NCBI GenBank assembly: GCA_030830415.1
Contig: JAURNB010000121.1
Coordinates: forward strand, 1-6,776
DNA length: 6,776 bases
Origin: Acidimicrobiales bacterium
GTDB taxonomy: Bacteria; Actinomycetota; Acidimicrobiia; Acidimicrobiales; Ilumatobacteraceae
Direction: 5' to 3'
The notes beneath the pieces were generated by a model. That model had not been told where the DNA came from. It saw only the letters and a list, made by a program, of their open reading frames with translations, and ran no database searches. Position numbers and translations under genes: made by a program. Shown here piece by piece: positions 5,754-6,776 of the stretch (its first letter is position 1; each line of letters starts with the position of its first letter).

Positions 5754-6442
5754 AGAGCCTGTGCATAAGGGTCGTGCGCGGCCGTATCTTCTGGGTGCCA
5801 TTGCACTGCAAGTAACCAACTCGTGTTGTGTTCTACTGCTTCAATGAAACCATCACTCGACCACGCAACTGCAGTGAGCCCTGCGCCAAGTTCATCAATT
5901 GCTTGATGATGAAATGATGCAACATCAATATTGGTTGCACCAACAACACGATGCACTTGTGAACCTTCAGCAATACGCACGGAATGAATGGCGAACTCAT
6001 CACCATCGGGAAAGTTCACTGGTTTGTGTGCAACCGTGGTGTCGTCGTCAATGTGTTGATGCAATGTTCCACCTAATGCCACATTGACCAATTGAATTCC
6101 TCTACAGACCGCAAGAACTGGTTTATTCAGCAACATCGCTGCGCGCAATAAAGAGATTTCAAAGTGATCTTGTAAAGCGTTCACACCGTAAGTACGCGAG
6201 TGGGGCTCGTGCCCATATAACGCTGGGTCAACATCGGGCCCGCCGATGAGCAACAGTGCATCACAGGTACTCATTACTTCTTGTGCAGCATCTGCAGTTA
6301 ATTGACGTGGAGTAACAACAAATGGCTCGCCACCCGCACGAAGAAGTGCATCTAAATAACGTTGCCCAGCAAAGGTCACTGCATCGCGAGAAACTTTCCC
6401 CGCACTTGCCGTGCGACCCGCAACTGCAACGAGCGGTGCCAC
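5672..6442 (-). CDS. Peptidase C26 / gamma-glutamyl-gamma-aminobutyrate hydrolase-like (class I glutamine amidotransferase fold)
   Basis: A cytosolic hydrolase of 256 residues, near the length of PuuD (about 254). Characterised relatives cleave gamma-glutamyl amides, for example gamma-glutamyl-GABA in putrescine breakdown; no other polyamine gene is in the window, so the substrate is open. The triad is visible: nucleophile Cys113 in LAVCRGIQLVN (110-120), and His216 with Glu218 in VQWHPED (213-219). Further C26 marks are GGPDVDPALYG (67-77), which gives the loop near the active site, GGTLHQHI (124-131) and SFHHQAI (176-182). The start is a GTG (6440-6442), 3 bases after the stop of the prolyl isomerase gene, with no Shine-Dalgarno sequence, so the two are probably co-transcribed and coupled. 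The last 27 residues are encoded antisense to the oxygenase's last codons, and the final 18 or so (from about SPSIAQ) extend beyond the usual family core. Confidence 0.93.
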   Translation of the reverse strand: MAPLVAVAGRTASAGKVSRDAVTFAGQRYLDALLRAGGEPFVVTPRQLTADAAQEVMSTCDALLLIGGPDVDPALYGHEPHSRTYGVNALQDHFEISLLRAAMLLNKPVLAVCRGIQLVNVALGGTLHQHIDDDTTVAHKPVNFPDGDEFAIHSVRIAEGSQVHRVVGATNIDVASFHHQAIDELGAGLTAVAWSSDGFIEAVEHNTSWLLAVQWHPEDTAAHDPYAQALYDAVVGAVKSPSIAQRNVRVITSPNG

Positions 6443-6445
6443 GAA

Positions 6446-6776
6446 TTAGTCGGCGACGGTAATGGTGACCGAGTTGATGACCACATCGGTTTTTGGACGA
6501 TCGCCAGAACCGGTTGCAACTTTTTGCATTGCATCAACAACTTCGAGACCTTTAACAACTTGGCCGAACAATGCATACGCTGGCGGCAAGCGGCAGCCGT
6601 CGGGTCCAGAAATAATGAAGAACTGTGAACCATTGGTGTTTGGCCCAGCGTTCGCCATTGCGAATGAGCCCACTTGGTACTGGCCAACTGAAGGAAGTTC
6701 GTCTTCAAAGCGATAACCAGGGCCACCGGTGCCGGTACCTGTTGGGTCGCCACCTTGGCAGACAAAACCGTTGATG
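6446..6776 (-). CDS. Cyclophilin-type peptidyl-prolyl cis-trans isomerase, N-terminus beyond window edge
   Basis: The last 109 residues of a cyclophilin, which speeds cis-trans rotation of X-Pro peptide bonds during protein folding. The frame runs off the right edge, so the start, any signal peptide or membrane anchor, and the catalytic Arg region (FHRV, expected just upstream) are not visible; location inside or outside the cell cannot be decided. What is seen is highly typical: GFVCQGGDPTGTGTGGPGYR followed by FEDELP, then GSFAMANAGPNTNGSQFFI with the substrate-binding Met/Gln/Phe, then LPPAYALFGQVVKGLEVVDAM, and a final strand VVINSVTITVAD. One mild oddity is Cys in FVCQGGD, where Ile or Val is common. 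A shorter reading beginning at the internal GTG (6671-6673) is rejected, because it would lose the QGGD block that is plainly in frame upstream. It is the upstream partner of the peptidase C26 gene, with a 3-base gap. Confidence 0.96.
   Translation of the reverse strand, partial: INGFVCQGGDPTGTGTGGPGYRFEDELPSVGQYQVGSFAMANAGPNTNGSQFFIISGPDGCRLPPAYALFGQVVKGLEVVDAMQKVATGSGDRPKTDVVINSVTITVAD

Noticed and set aside
6376..6765. A 129-codon minus-strand frame over the prolyl isomerase gene
   Set aside because: The alternative frame of the same strand carries the unmistakable cyclophilin motifs; this one has no recognisable features and overlaps it throughout.
1..6776. A hidden defence, mobile or biosynthetic system
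   Set aside because: No nuclease/helicase pair, toxin-antitoxin pair, transposase, integrase, reverse transcriptase, direct-repeat array or non-coding stretch longer than 54 bases is present; all eight genes belong to common families.

Overview
The window reads as a compact stretch of ordinary actinobacterial chromosome. The best guess is a lineage in or near Acidimicrobiia, such as a freshwater or marine planktonic relative of Ilumatobacter. The support is indirect: a long Thr/Val/Pro stalk behind a membrane anchor on a YkuD-type enzyme, a DUF2236 oxygenase, a fatty-acid/CoA-ligase-type enzyme, GTG starts, hardly any Shine-Dalgarno sequences, and about half G+C. Eight protein genes fill all but about 134 of the 6,776 bases (about 2% non-coding). 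No tRNA, rRNA, CRISPR array, insertion sequence, integrase or phage gene is visible, and there is no gap over 300 bases without a gene.

Layout from left to right: (1) an AMP-forming acyl-CoA ligase on the minus strand, cut off at its C-terminus by the window edge; (2) a divergent plus-strand NADPH-dependent FMN reductase; (3) facing it tail to tail, a minus-strand membrane-anchored L,D-transpeptidase-like protein, then a metallo-beta-lactamase-fold hydrolase and an AI-2E family membrane protein. The last two are separated by 2 bases and look co-transcribed in the order AI-2E protein then hydrolase, while the transpeptidase has its own apparent promoter. (4) A divergent plus-strand DUF2236 (mpaB/rubber-oxygenase-like) protein starts 30 bases from the AI-2E gene. 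(5) Its 3' end overlaps by 82 bases, tail to tail, a minus-strand class-I-amidotransferase-like peptidase C26, which sits 3 bases downstream of a cyclophilin-type prolyl isomerase cut off at its N-terminus by the right edge.

The genes do not form one recognisable pathway. They are a mixture of lipid/CoA metabolism, flavin redox, cell-wall crosslinking, membrane transport, gamma-glutamyl amide hydrolysis and protein folding. I find no convincing undescribed defence or mobile system. The points most worth a second look are: a repeated promoter arrangement (TANNNT hexamer exactly 6 bases before the start codon at three genes, suggesting leaderless mRNAs); a perfect palindrome that could serve as a shared -10 element for two divergent genes; an L,D-transpeptidase with SGGC in place of SHGC and a cysteine-bearing insertion before the active site; and the 82-base antisense overlap of two coding sequences.
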